Of a stretch of DNA of 57,959 bases, positions 26,565 through 35,935 are shown piece by piece. Under the pieces are notes generated by a model that was not told the origin of the DNA, did no database searches, and saw nothing but the letters and a program-made list of their open reading frames with translations. This DNA is from Verrucomicrobiota bacterium. GTDB lineage: Bacteria > Verrucomicrobiota > Verrucomicrobiia > Opitutales > Opitutaceae. The position numbers and the translations under genes were made by a program. Location: contig JAEZGX010000004.1 in assembly GCA_023416735.1 (NCBI GenBank), positions 1-57,959 on the forward strand, given 5' to 3'. Each line of letters begins with the position of its first letter. Within the stretch, counting starts at the first letter, position 1.

Positions 26565-28355
26565 ATGGCGAATTTCCTTCTTGTGCACGATCCCGACGCC
26601 GTGCGTCGTCAATTCACTGCCTTGCGCGCACGCAGTCAGGTCGCGTTCCTGCCGCAGTTGCGCGGTGAACTCCTGCTCGCCTCGCGTTACGCCATCGCCT
26701 GGGCCGCCGGCGAATCCGCGCCGGTGGGTCAGTATCGCTCCACCGATCCCGAAGCCGCCGATTGCCTTCTTTTCGGCGAGCCTTTCGACGATTCCGGCCG
26801 ACACCTTTCCGCCGAGGAAATCAGTCGCATGCACGAGACGGTCTGGGACGCTCCGTCCGACCGAAATGGATACTACGCCGCGCTGTGCGTGCACCCGCGT
26901 CTCGGCGTTCGCGTCGAAGCCGACGCCCTCGGCGTTTTTCCCATCTACTACTGGCAGAAAAGCGACGTCCTGCTCGTGGCGAGCAGCCCTGAACTGTTTC
27001 GCTGCCACCCCGCCTTCGAACGCGAGATCGATCTTCATGGCGTCGCCGCCCTGCTCCTGACCAGCGGCTTGGTCGGGGGGCGCACGCTGTGGCGCGATGT
27101 CCGCCGTCTCGGTCCCGACCACTTGTTCTTATGTCCGCCCGGCGGACTGGCGCGGGAAATCGCGCCGCCTCCTCTGCGCTCGATCGACGTGCCTGCCACG
27201 ATCAGCGAAGTCGCAGAACACGTGGCCGACCTCCACCTCTCCGCGCTGCGGGCCGGACTCCGTGTCTCTCAGCAGCCCGGGCTGCTGCTTTCAGGCGGAC
27301 TCGACTCGCGCCTGCTCGCCGGACTTGTCGCCACCACGGGCACGCGACCGCACTGCCTTACATTTGGACGCTCCACCGATCTTGATGCGCGTTGCGCAAC
27401 GCTCGTCGCGCGCGAGCTTCAGTTTCCCCAGACGATCTGGGATGTGACTCCGGAGGACTACGCCCAGTTCGCCCAATCGAGCGTGACGTGGGAGCAACTG
27501 AGCGGCGGGCTCTACGCACTGCCGATGGGCTGGAATGCTTCCGTGCGTCCGCCGGGCGTCAAAATGGACCGCATGATTTGCGGCCTCACGCTCGACGCAG
27601 TGATCGGCGGCCCCAAGGCCGTCGCGGCAGCGGCTCCCAATCTGTCTTTCGATGCTCTCCGAATCGCGCGACTCGGTTACGCCCGGCAGCAACTCGGCGA
27701 ACTCATCGCAGCGCCGGAATTGGCGCGCGCATGCGACGACGTTCGCGCCGAGCTCGTCGACGAATATCGCTCCGCCGATCCTGCCGATCACCTGCGCGAG
27801 TGGCGCATGAACCTGGCGCATCGCCAGCGTTTCGCCGTCGGCTCGTGCGCGTGGCGCTACTCGCTCTTCGCCTGGCCCGTCTTGCCCGCGCTCGATCGTC
27901 GGCTGATCCGCGTGGCCGCGCATTTGCCTTACGCGATTTCGAAAAACCGCGGCGTGCAAACGCATCTCCTCGTCACTCGCTTTCCGCACCTCGCGCGGCT
28001 CGATCTGGATCGCAACTACCTCGACACCATCCCGCTGATCGGGACGCGTCGCTCGTTCGCCTTCGATCTTCAACGCCGTGCGCGCAAGCTCGGCCGGCGA
28101 GCCATGGCCTGGCTCGGACGCGATCCGCGCTTCTACGTCCGCACGATGGAAATCAACAGCCCCGGGTGGCGGCTAATTCGGGCGATGGCCGACGACGCCC
28201 GCAGCGCTGCTTCAACGTTGTTCCGCACCGACCGGCTCGCCGAGGTGATTCCACCGTCCGGCGTGACCGTGCGCCGTATCCAAGATCCCATCACTGAATC
28301 CACCCCGCTCAAAAACACCGTGGGGTTGATGCTCTGGCTGAGACAACACGCCTGA
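26565..28355 (+). CDS. Asparagine synthetase-like protein lacking the N-terminal glutaminase cysteine
   Basis: 596 aa from ATG 26565. The N-terminal half follows the class II glutamine amidotransferase layout of AsnB (for example DRNGYYAALCVHPRLGVRVEADALGVFPIYYW). However, the protein starts Met-Ala-Asn instead of Met-Cys, so the catalytic Cys2 needed for glutamine hydrolysis is absent. The synthetase half has the PP-loop SGGLDSR at residues 243-249 and later AVGSCAWRYSLFAWPVLPALDR, typical of the AsnB C-terminal domain. Such proteins use ATP to activate a carboxylate and either take free ammonia or another amine. Location between a PEP-CTERM gene and a GT2 gene suggests amidation of a sugar acid or a surface polymer, not asparagine supply. 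Confidence 0.82.
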   Translation: MANFLLVHDPDAVRRQFTALRARSQVAFLPQLRGELLLASRYAIAWAAGESAPVGQYRSTDPEAADCLLFGEPFDDSGRHLSAEEISRMHETVWDAPSDRNGYYAALCVHPRLGVRVEADALGVFPIYYWQKSDVLLVASSPELFRCHPAFEREIDLHGVAALLLTSGLVGGRTLWRDVRRLGPDHLFLCPPGGLAREIAPPPLRSIDVPATISEVAEHVADLHLSALRAGLRVSQQPGLLLSGGLDSRLLAGLVATTGTRPHCLTFGRSTDLDARCATLVARELQFPQTIWDVTPEDYAQFAQSSVTWEQLSGGLYALPMGWNASVRPPGVKMDRMICGLTLDAVIGGPKAVAAAAPNLSFDALRIARLGYARQQLGELIAAPELARACDDVRAELVDEYRSADPADHLREWRMNLAHRQRFAVGSCAWRYSLFAWPVLPALDRRLIRVAAHLPYAISKNRGVQTHLLVTRFPHLARLDLDRNYLDTIPLIGTRRSFAFDLQRRARKLGRRAMAWLGRDPRFYVRTMEINSPGWRLIRAMADDARSAASTLFRTDRLAEVIPPSGVTVRRIQDPITESTPLKNTVGLMLWLRQHA

Positions 28356-28377
28356 TCCGCTGTCCATTCTCTTCTCC

Positions 28378-29295
28378 ATGCGCAAAGTTCCCGTTTCTGT
28401 CCTTATCCCCATTCGCAACGAGGAGTCCAACCTCGCTCGCTGCCTCGCCTCAGTCGCTTGGGCGGACGAAGTGTTGGTCGTAGATTCGCAAAGCACCGAC
28501 GGTTCCGAGGCCATCGCCCGCCGTTTTGGCGCCGAGGTGGTCCAGTTTCGCTTCAACGGCGTTTGGCCGAAAAAGAAGAACTGGGCGCTGGAGAGCCTGC
28601 CTTTCAAACACGAATGGGTTCTGATCCTCGACGCCGACGAAGTGATGCCGCCGGATTCCGCCGACGAAATCAGCGACATCGTCGTGCACGACGGCCACGG
28701 CCACGCCGGCTACTGGATCAATCGTCGTTTCATGTTCATGGGCCGCTGGCTTCGCCACGCGTATTACCCCAATTGGAATCTGCGCCTCTTCAAACATCGC
28801 CTCGGCCGTTACGAGCGCCTCGTGCAAGGCGCCACGCACAGCGGAGACAACGAGGTGCACGAGCACATCATCGTCAATGGCACCACCGGCCGGATGCGCT
28901 GCGAAATGGATCATTACGCTTTCGCGTCGATCGACGTCTTCGTCGAGAAACACAACCGCTACTCGAATTGGGAAGCGCGGCTGGAACTGGAACAAGGTCT
29001 CGACCGAAATCGCGATCACACGCCTCAATCGGCTCCAGTCCGTGTTCGGCGCACGCTCAAGCGGTTGGTCCGCCATCTCCCGTGCCGTCCGCTGCTGCGC
29101 TTTCTCTACGTTTACGTTTTCCAGGCCGGATTTCTCGACGGACGCGAAGGCTACATTTTCGCCCGGCTGCATGCGGTCTATGAATTCCTCGCCGTAGCCA
29201 AAGCCGCGGAGCTGCGCAAACAACGCGAGATGGAGCACCCACCCGGTGCTCCCGCCTCCGAAACTGCCGGCGCGATCGGTGGCGCCGGCAGCTGA
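28378..29295 (+). CDS. Family 2 glycosyltransferase (WaaE/KdtX-like)
   Basis: 305 aa, ATG 22 bases after the asparagine-synthetase-like stop. VSVLIPIRNEESNLARCLAS, VDSQSTDGSE and LILDADEVMP define a GT2 enzyme of the beta-1,4-glucosyltransferase (WaaE/LgtF) group. The segments KKKNWALE and WNLRLFKHRLGRY are also typical there. Known members add a hexose to lipopolysaccharide core or EPS. The C-terminal 60 residues are basic with one aromatic hydrophobic stretch that may contact the membrane. The last ten codons include one arm of a strong hairpin shared with the convergent gene. Confidence 0.87.
   Translation: MRKVPVSVLIPIRNEESNLARCLASVAWADEVLVVDSQSTDGSEAIARRFGAEVVQFRFNGVWPKKKNWALESLPFKHEWVLILDADEVMPPDSADEISDIVVHDGHGHAGYWINRRFMFMGRWLRHAYYPNWNLRLFKHRLGRYERLVQGATHSGDNEVHEHIIVNGTTGRMRCEMDHYAFASIDVFVEKHNRYSNWEARLELEQGLDRNRDHTPQSAPVRVRRTLKRLVRHLPCRPLLRFLYVYVFQAGFLDGREGYIFARLHAVYEFLAVAKAAELRKQREMEHPPGAPASETAGAIGGAGS
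29264..29291. terminator. Hairpin at the convergent gene ends, possible bidirectional terminator
   Basis: Perfect 10-bp stem (29264-29273 with 29282-29291), loop of eight bases. It sits in the final codons of the GT2 gene and eight bases beyond the end of the minus-strand gene that stops at 29299. On the minus strand it is followed by TTTCGG. The U-tracts are poor, so function is tentative. Confidence 0.4.
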
Positions 29296-29298
29296 CGC

Positions 29299-31359
29299 TT
29301 ACAAGCTCGTCGCGGAAAACTCGCGCCAGTAACGAACGCCGCTTCCGTTGCTCATCACGCCGTGCCGCGTGGCACCGCGATTGAAGTCGACCTCGAAGGT
29401 GCCGAGTTCAACACCATCGACGGTCAGGGTGATCGACGTCCCAGAGAGTCGCGCCGTCAGCGGGTGATCCGTCGTGGTTGCGTAAGGAGTCTTTCCGCTC
29501 GCGATCGACGATGTCTTACCGGACACGGTCTTCTGCAGCATCCAGCTCGTGCTCGAGATCATGAAGCGCAGATAGTTCGAGCTGTTCGACGAGCGCAGCA
29601 CCAGCCCGGTGTTGTTCGATCCGATTGCCACAATCGTGCTCACCACGGCATCCGCCGCGGATGAATCAATCGTCGCGTGGGCGCTGGTATTCGTCGTCAC
29701 CGAGGAATCGGCCGCCATCGTCATCACGCCGCTGTGCACCGACCACGCCGCGCCTCCGACGCTCGCGCCGTCGGGAATGCGCTTGTTGAGAAACGAGCCG
29801 CCCGCGAACGAATCCGCGACAAGCACGACCGCTTCCTGAGCGACTTCCTCCGGCGCGGGGGCCGGGCTCTCTCCTTCGCCTTCCGACGGCTCCTCCGCCG
29901 GTGTTTCCGGTTCCACGTCAGCAACGTCTTCGGGCAACGGCTGCGGCTCGGGCTGAGATTTCGACTCTTCCGGCGCAGGTTCCGGCTGCGGAGCGGGCGC
30001 CGGCGGCAACACGATCGCGGTCGGGTTCACCAGCGCCTTCACGGTCGCTTCACCAAAGGTCACTTCAGTGTCCAGCGAGTTATAAACGCTCCGCTCGAAG
30101 GTCAGCGGCAGCTTCACCCCGCGGGCAACCATGTAACCGCGCAATGTTTCCTGTGACGACAAGTCCGACGGTGCGGAACCGATCGTCGTCATCGTCTGCA
30201 ACCGCGCGAAATACGGCGCGAAATCCGTCAGCATCGCCTTGCGAGCCGCAGGCGCAGAGCCCGAGGTCGAGAGAGTAGCGTGCAACAAGTAGTCCGGCGT
30301 CGCGGGACGATCGCCGTAGTTTTGATGGTAGTCGAAAACCGCATACGGTTCGCCCAGGCCGAGCGCCTCGATGTCACGCTTCATCGCATTCTTGTGCACG
30401 ATCACGGTGTCGATCCCGCGATTGCGCGAAGGCACCGTTTCACCGGTGTGCCAGTTGCGATTGGTGTCCTTGTAAGGCGCAAACGCCGTCCCGCGCCAGA
30501 GCCCAGCGAGTTCCCCCGTGGGGTTCACAAAGGGATAAACCACCGTCACATACTCCGCCCGATAGGCTTTCGCTTCCGGCGTATCCGAATTTATGATCCA
30601 GTCTACCGCCGCCCTCAGCGCGACCTTGTTCTGGCCTTCGTAGGGATGCTGTCCGCTCACCAGCATGACGAGCTTGGTGGGATTCGCCTGCGGATCTTTG
30701 ACCATGAACGCAAAGAGCGGCATGTCCGGAATCGCCCGGCTAAACGCCGCACCCGCGGGAGCGCCCGACTGGTATCCAATCACAAAAGTCCCCGGCGCCG
30801 CTTCGCTAGGCGTGGCACTCACGCGCGGATGCGTCAGCACTTCGGCTTCAAGCCATTCGTAGAAGTCTTCCACCGCTGCGCGTTGGTTGATCGAGACATA
30901 AACCACATCCCGCGTGAACGGCTGCGTATTTCGGCCGTCCACTTTCCAGCTTCCGGTTCCGCTCCCGGTGCGCGTGTAGGTGTCGAAGGAGTTCCACTTG
31001 GTCGGCTTCGCCTCATAGCTCCACACCATCTTGATATTCTTAAACGAGACCGCGTCGCCGGAGAGAATCACCTTGCCGCTTCCGGGCGAAGTGAGCGGCA
31101 GACGAAACACCGGCGTCTTCCCCGCCACACCGCGGACGGCGAACAAAACATTTCGCCAACGGGTGCCACCGCTCACCGCTTCGCTCGCATGTGAGCGCGG
31201 CACGATCGTCACCGTAAGTCCATCGAACGTGGAATGCGTGGTATCAAGGTTGCCGCCATCCGCAGGCTCGGCGAAGTGGCCGACGAAGCGCTCTTGTCCG
31301 GTGAGCGAAGTATGAAGGAGAGCCAGGGCGGCGAGAAAAAGAGCGATTCGATGAAACAT
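29299..31359 (-). CDS. Exported M14-type zinc carboxypeptidase with Pro/Glu linker and C-terminal lectin-like domain
   Basis: 686 aa from ATG 31359, chosen because a clean signal peptide (MFHRIALFLAALALLHTSLTG) begins there; an in-frame start 42 bases upstream gives a worse N-terminus. Peptidase M14 features: zinc ligands His238 and Glu241 in GQHPYEGQNK, VNPTGELAGLWRGT then DTNRNWH (substrate-binding Asn-Arg), third ligand His345 in DYHQNYGD, and probable catalytic Glu422 in LTFERSVYN. A ~75-residue Pro/Glu-rich linker follows (about 450-520). A C-terminal ~180-residue beta-sandwich resembles LamG/DUF1080-type glycan-binding domains. No PEP-CTERM. Probably trims peptides or peptidoglycan at the surface; substrate unknown. 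Confidence 0.75.
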   Translation of the reverse strand: MFHRIALFLAALALLHTSLTGQERFVGHFAEPADGGNLDTTHSTFDGLTVTIVPRSHASEAVSGGTRWRNVLFAVRGVAGKTPVFRLPLTSPGSGKVILSGDAVSFKNIKMVWSYEAKPTKWNSFDTYTRTGSGTGSWKVDGRNTQPFTRDVVYVSINQRAAVEDFYEWLEAEVLTHPRVSATPSEAAPGTFVIGYQSGAPAGAAFSRAIPDMPLFAFMVKDPQANPTKLVMLVSGQHPYEGQNKVALRAAVDWIINSDTPEAKAYRAEYVTVVYPFVNPTGELAGLWRGTAFAPYKDTNRNWHTGETVPSRNRGIDTVIVHKNAMKRDIEALGLGEPYAVFDYHQNYGDRPATPDYLLHATLSTSGSAPAARKAMLTDFAPYFARLQTMTTIGSAPSDLSSQETLRGYMVARGVKLPLTFERSVYNSLDTEVTFGEATVKALVNPTAIVLPPAPAPQPEPAPEESKSQPEPQPLPEDVADVEPETPAEEPSEGEGESPAPAPEEVAQEAVVLVADSFAGGSFLNKRIPDGASVGGAAWSVHSGVMTMAADSSVTTNTSAHATIDSSAADAVVSTIVAIGSNNTGLVLRSSNSSNYLRFMISSTSWMLQKTVSGKTSSIASGKTPYATTTDHPLTARLSGTSITLTVDGVELGTFEVDFNRGATRHGVMSNGSGVRYWREFSATSL

Positions 31360-31629
31360 GACGCGGTTCAGTGATAAGTGCTTTGCGCACTGCCTTCTCA
31401 CTGCCCGCTGTCCTGTTATTCAATCTCAACATCGGTGGCGCCACGGATTAACATCCGCTTAACAAGCCCCATGCGCATGAACGTAAAATCCCCCATGGTT
31501 GTTACGGGAACTTTACAGCATCACAGCAAGCACCACCACACGCGGGGCACCCGCAGATGCACGCACCGGATTATGGTTCACTCGGCACTTTAGCCGAGTG
31601 AGCGGGTCCTTCGATCTAACAGCCGCCGC
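31360..31629. other. Intergenic region between the M14 peptidase and TPR protein genes
   Basis: 270 bases with no credible gene. It should contain the promoter of the minus-strand peptidase gene, but I see no convincing -35/-10 pair. It holds two perfect 10-base palindromes (31435-31444 and 31470-31479), possible operators, and a 9-bp stem-loop at 31578-31601. Confidence 0.5.
31578..31601 (-). terminator. Stem-loop downstream of the TPR gene
   Basis: A 9-bp perfect stem (31578-31586 with 31593-31601), six-base loop, located 29 bases beyond the stop of the minus-strand TPR gene. There is no U-run on the minus side, so it may be a processed 3-prime end or a Rho-assisted site and not a canonical terminator. 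Confidence 0.4.
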
Positions 31630-34227
31630 TCAGTCGACGCGCGACACTCGTGCGTCTTCCTTGAGCTTACTCTGCAGAACTGCCGCAATACGCGCTTCTT
31701 CCGGAAGCGCGTTTGCAGGATTGAACTCCTGCAACGCTTCAGCCGCCGCATCGCGGCGCTCCATGTCGGCCAGCACCGCCGCTCGCAGCAATGCGACCGG
31801 CACGAGATCGGTCTCCGCGCCGTTCGCTTCTTCGAGCACTTCCCACGCGTCGGCCGCACGCCGCTGCTTCCAAAGTGAGAACGCATAGACCACACGGCGG
31901 CGCGGGTCATTGGGAGATTCGGAATACACCTCTTGTGCGGCTACGTAGGCGCGAGCGAGGTTCAAACCGCTGAGCATGCTGTAATACGCCAACTCGCACC
32001 GCTGCGCCTGATCGCTGGGATGCACCGACAAATAAGCGTTGAGCACCGACACGAGGTCCGCGGTGCGTCCTACCGTGCGATAATGTTTCATCAGCTCGGC
32101 GAAATACTCCGCGTTGCCCGCGTCGGAATCGAAGATTCGCGCGAGCACGTCGATTCGTTCCGCCTGCCACTCCCATGCCGTTGCGATCGCGCGGAGCTGC
32201 TCCAACTTGGCGCGATCGCCCGAGGCTGTGCCCACCGCCGTTCGCCAGTAGGAGCGCGTCGCTCCATCGTCCCCGCGTTGTCGTGACACATACGCCACGA
32301 GCGCCAGCCGGAGGTGCTCGCGTTCGCCCCAGCCGCCTTTGCGCAACTGCGCCGAAAGTCCCGACATGTCGCCAATCGCAAAAAGCGAATCCGCCGCCTG
32401 CATCTCAACCGTTGCAGTGTCGGGCGTGATGTCGGGCACGATCCGCATCCATCCTTTCGACCGATCGATTTCGCCGCGATTATCCAACGCGTAGAGCCTC
32501 AGTTCCTCGCCGCGTTGACGATCGAGCCGCGCGATCTCTTCGCCCGTCACTTCCACAAAGCGGCGTTCCTCAGGAAGGAACTTGCCGGGCCTGAATCCGC
32601 TCAGGATATCCGCCGCACCCGCTGCATCCCCGGACTTCGCACGGAAGAGCGCACGATACATCGCCCGCTCCGGTTCGGACAACGCCGCCGGCCGCAGCGT
32701 CTCGATCAACGCGAGCGCTTCCTTCGGCTTGTCCTGCTTGTAGAGCGCCAGGGCCTGGGTCGTCACAAAGAAGGGATTCTCCGGCTCCGCGCGGAAGTTT
32801 TCTCGCGCGTATTCATAAGCCTTGGACAGGTTCGCGTCCAAGAGCATGCTCGTGTAGGCGAAATTGTTGCGAACCATGCGATCGTCCGGCGAGAACTCGG
32901 CGAGCCGCGCATAGATGCGATTCAGGTTGGCGGTCCGCCCTTGATGATGCTCCCACGCGATAAGCTGGCGGCTGATGGATTCATTCCGCGGCATCAACGC
33001 GAACAGTTTCCACACCAGGTCATACTGTTCGCTCTGCCAACCCCAGCGGGCGACCAGAGCAAGGAGTTCCGAAATTTTCCGCGGACTGTCGCCCGCTTGA
33101 ATCGCCGCCAACCGCCAGGCGTTGCCGGCGTCGGCGAACCGCGCCGTCTTCCGCGCCGAGTAGGCGATGAATGCCTGGCGCATGAATTCACGTTCCGCCC
33201 ACGGGGCCGACGCCACCGCCTGGTCCAACCGCGCCCACTCGCCCCACTCCAGGAATGCAGCCGCGATCGCCTCCTGCACAGCGGGTTGCTGGCGTGTTTC
33301 ACGCGGCAGCGAATCGAACCACTTGCGCCCCTCCATGGGTGGACCTTCCCTGCGAAAATAGTCCGCGAGCGCGACCGCGGAAGCCGGATCGTTTTCGAAT
33401 TCGCGCTCGAGCGCGCGACGATACTTCTCCGCCTCCGCGCCGTTGCCATGAGCCAGTCCGGCGAGCACGAGCACTTTCTGCTCTCCACTCAAATTCTCAC
33501 TCTCGCGAAGTTGCTGAGCGTAGCCCAGAGCGCGCTCGCTCGATCCGGCGTTGATCGCGTCCCGCAGCAACAGCGACAAGGCCCGCACCCGGAGTTCGGG
33601 AACACGGCTCAGTTGTTCAATCCGGGAGCGCAACTCCTGATTTTTTCCGTCGCTGTCTTCCGCCAGCTCCAGCTCGGCAAGATCGAGCCGCGCCGTGTCG
33701 TTCTCCGGCTGAAGATCGATCAGCGAATAAAGATGCATCTTCGCTTTTACCGTGCGCCCCACTCCCAGATAGGTCCGCGCGGCGAGTTCGTGAAACTCCG
33801 CACTCTGCGCGGCCGCGGCTTCGGCGTTTTCAATCGCATCAAGCGCGGAGCGGGTTACGCCGTGTTGCAGCGCAATCCGAATCAGTTCGATGCGGCTTCC
33901 GAGCGTTTTGTCCAAACGCGCTACGTTCTGCTGGTAGTAAATCGCTTCCGCGGACTGCTTCGCCTTCGCTGCTTCGGTCGCGAGCCGCCAGTGCACCAGG
34001 CTGCGTTGATTGTCGCGAAGCGCCTGACGCGCGGTGAGGAGCGCATTGTCGTAATCGCCCTCGTCCATGAATTTCTGCGCCATCCGGGCGAGCTTCTCGC
34101 CGCGCCAGTTCTTGTAAGCGGGCCAGCCATGATGCCGCGCGACGTAGTAGCCACCGGGCAAGATAACGAGTGCGATCACGCCGATGATCAACCAGCGGCG
34201 TAGACGGGAAGCGGAGGTAGGATTCAT
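31630..34227 (-). CDS. Membrane-anchored TPR-repeat protein of the exosortase operon
   Basis: 865 aa from ATG 34227. One N-terminal membrane helix (RRWLIIGVIALVILPGGYYVA, about residues 10-30) is followed by an almost wholly helical protein with repeated 34-residue-type units, e.g. MAQKFMDEGDYDNALLTARQALR and FDSDAGNAEYFAELMKHYRTVGR. That places a TPR superhelix in the periplasm. Two halves look alike (segments around 380-450 and 700-760 both contain LARIFxxx...YAFSLWK-like units). Encoded 55 bases after the exosortase gene on the same strand. TPR proteins (PrsT type) accompany exosortases in other PEP-CTERM/EPS loci, so a scaffold role in EPS export or protein sorting is likely. Confidence 0.8.
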   Translation of the reverse strand: MNPTSASRLRRWLIIGVIALVILPGGYYVARHHGWPAYKNWRGEKLARMAQKFMDEGDYDNALLTARQALRDNQRSLVHWRLATEAAKAKQSAEAIYYQQNVARLDKTLGSRIELIRIALQHGVTRSALDAIENAEAAAAQSAEFHELAARTYLGVGRTVKAKMHLYSLIDLQPENDTARLDLAELELAEDSDGKNQELRSRIEQLSRVPELRVRALSLLLRDAINAGSSERALGYAQQLRESENLSGEQKVLVLAGLAHGNGAEAEKYRRALEREFENDPASAVALADYFRREGPPMEGRKWFDSLPRETRQQPAVQEAIAAAFLEWGEWARLDQAVASAPWAEREFMRQAFIAYSARKTARFADAGNAWRLAAIQAGDSPRKISELLALVARWGWQSEQYDLVWKLFALMPRNESISRQLIAWEHHQGRTANLNRIYARLAEFSPDDRMVRNNFAYTSMLLDANLSKAYEYARENFRAEPENPFFVTTQALALYKQDKPKEALALIETLRPAALSEPERAMYRALFRAKSGDAAGAADILSGFRPGKFLPEERRFVEVTGEEIARLDRQRGEELRLYALDNRGEIDRSKGWMRIVPDITPDTATVEMQAADSLFAIGDMSGLSAQLRKGGWGEREHLRLALVAYVSRQRGDDGATRSYWRTAVGTASGDRAKLEQLRAIATAWEWQAERIDVLARIFDSDAGNAEYFAELMKHYRTVGRTADLVSVLNAYLSVHPSDQAQRCELAYYSMLSGLNLARAYVAAQEVYSESPNDPRRRVVYAFSLWKQRRAADAWEVLEEANGAETDLVPVALLRAAVLADMERRDAAAEALQEFNPANALPEEARIAAVLQSKLKEDARVSRVD

Positions 34228-34282
34228 GGAGCGGGAATGCAGGTTGTAGTCGGAATCCAACTACACGGATGCGGGGATGGGG

Positions 34283-35911
34283 TTAGAGCGCGGAGGGGAA
34301 CGACGCGGTCTGGGCCGACTCGATCGTGATGATTTCGTGCAAGGTCGCCTGCAGCGTGTCGCGCGCATCGGTCTCGCTGATCGGGCCGGTCACCGCGATT
34401 CCAACGACACGCTGGCCAAGATTGCGCTCACCTTGGGCAACCGAGCGCAAACGTTCGGTCGAGTTCGCCTGGCGATAAACGACCCGATTGTCGTAGCTGG
34501 CCTCGTTCTCCTCCACGATCGCGTGGAAAACATAAACGTCGCGACCATTGTCATCGAAAAGATACGTCACGAACGGCAGCGACAAGTCGCCCACCCGGCA
34601 GACAAAGGGTCCGGTTTCCGCCACGAGTTGCAGGCCGCTGGCCGGCAAACACACGGTCGGATAGTGGCTGCCGGCGAGAAACTTCGAGACGCGTCCCGGC
34701 AGCCAGCGCAGATAATACATCTGCCAGCGATGGCCTTCGTTCGTCTGCCACGACGCGAGACTGCCTTCATTGTATTTCAGCAGCGCGCGCGAACGCTCGC
34801 CCAGTTCCGCCCGTTGAAACGCCGGCGCGTTGTCCGGCCACGCGAGATCCCACGCCACCGGTTTCGAGGCTTCGCGTTCGTGATAACGATACCAACCCTC
34901 CGTGGCCGCTTCCGCCGTGCCAAGCCACGCGATGCCGCCAATCGCAAACCAGAATGGAAACGGCGCGCGACGCGGTTTCGCCGCTCGCGTCGGAGCAGCT
35001 GCCGGCTGGCGCCCGCGCCAGCGCTGAAATCCTTCCGCGAGCAGCCACAATCCGGCCAGGCACAGGATCATCACGACATTGCCGACCGTGTCATGCCACT
35101 TGTCGGCCAACTCATTCCCACCCGCGCCGCCGAGATACGTCAGCGTCACCGTCCGCCCAAAATTCAAAACAAACGCCAGCGCGAACGAGCTTAACATCAA
35201 CAACGCCCGCGCCACCCAACCGAAACGGTAAAATTCCCCGAAGAAGAGCGACACCATGAACGCGGTCTGAAGCGAGCGCACGCCGCTGCATGCTTCTTCG
35301 ACATTCACCCACGAGCTGCCGACGAGGATCAGATTCCCCTTCGAAAGCGCGGGGAAACCCGCGAGGGTCAGCACTTCTGCGCACGCGGTCGCGTTCCACT
35401 GCATGAGCGACTTCGTGAGATTGTCTTCCATCCACACCGGCCACGGCAGCGCCGTCATGCAGAACAAAATCGGAAACGCACAATGCAGCGCGCCACGCCA
35501 TCCGCTCACGGCGAACACGGCGAACAGCGACACTCCGATCGCGAGGCCTGCCATGATCCAGTTGATCTTCACCCAATCAGGATTGGCTTCCTGCACTACG
35601 CGCACCGGAAGATACGCAATCAACAATAACGCCGGGATCAGCAGCCAACCCCAACCGCCTACCGCTCGACTGCGATTCGGGCGCGTGTTCCAACGTTCAT
35701 AAAACAAGTAGCCCGCGAGCAGCGGCACCGCCCAGCCATATGCGTAGGTCGGATTCACCGACCATTCGAGTCGTTGCTGATTCCAAATCAGCAACCAAAA
35801 CGCTCCGAGCAGCGCGAAGCTTGCAATCCAGTCGCGCGTGGGCGTCGCGACACGGACTTCTTGCGGTGCGAGTTGAACCTTCGTGGCTTGCAGGCTGGAG
35901 GCAGCATCCAT
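34283..35911 (-). CDS. Exosortase fused to a C-terminal EpsI-like domain
   Basis: 542 aa. Residues ~28-325 form the multi-span exosortase core. The catalytic triad is visible: Cys208 in VEEACSGVRSLQ, Arg253 in NFGRTVTLTYLGG and His273 in KWHDTVGN. Residues ~340-540 lie outside the membrane after one more helix (PFPFWFAIGGIAWLG) and match the EpsI (DUF3485-like) module by AGSHYPTVCLPASGL and YLFDDNGRDVYVFHAI. Exosortases cleave after the PEP motif of secreted proteins and transfer them to an envelope or EPS anchor. Substrates in this window are the proteins at 25762, 53994 and 55111. Second gene of a minus-strand set, 24 bases after the WcaI-like gene. Confidence 0.93.
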   Translation of the reverse strand: MDAASSLQATKVQLAPQEVRVATPTRDWIASFALLGAFWLLIWNQQRLEWSVNPTYAYGWAVPLLAGYLFYERWNTRPNRSRAVGGWGWLLIPALLLIAYLPVRVVQEANPDWVKINWIMAGLAIGVSLFAVFAVSGWRGALHCAFPILFCMTALPWPVWMEDNLTKSLMQWNATACAEVLTLAGFPALSKGNLILVGSSWVNVEEACSGVRSLQTAFMVSLFFGEFYRFGWVARALLMLSSFALAFVLNFGRTVTLTYLGGAGGNELADKWHDTVGNVVMILCLAGLWLLAEGFQRWRGRQPAAAPTRAAKPRRAPFPFWFAIGGIAWLGTAEAATEGWYRYHEREASKPVAWDLAWPDNAPAFQRAELGERSRALLKYNEGSLASWQTNEGHRWQMYYLRWLPGRVSKFLAGSHYPTVCLPASGLQLVAETGPFVCRVGDLSLPFVTYLFDDNGRDVYVFHAIVEENEASYDNRVVYRQANSTERLRSVAQGERNLGQRVVGIAVTGPISETDARDTLQATLHEIITIESAQTASFPSAL

Positions 35912-35935
35912 GGAGAAAGGGCGACGTTGGACGCG

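Noticed and set aside
31578..31620. Stem-loop followed by GGGTCCTTCGATC, briefly considered as part of a tRNA
   Set aside because: No acceptor stem, D arm or anticodon arm could be folded around it.
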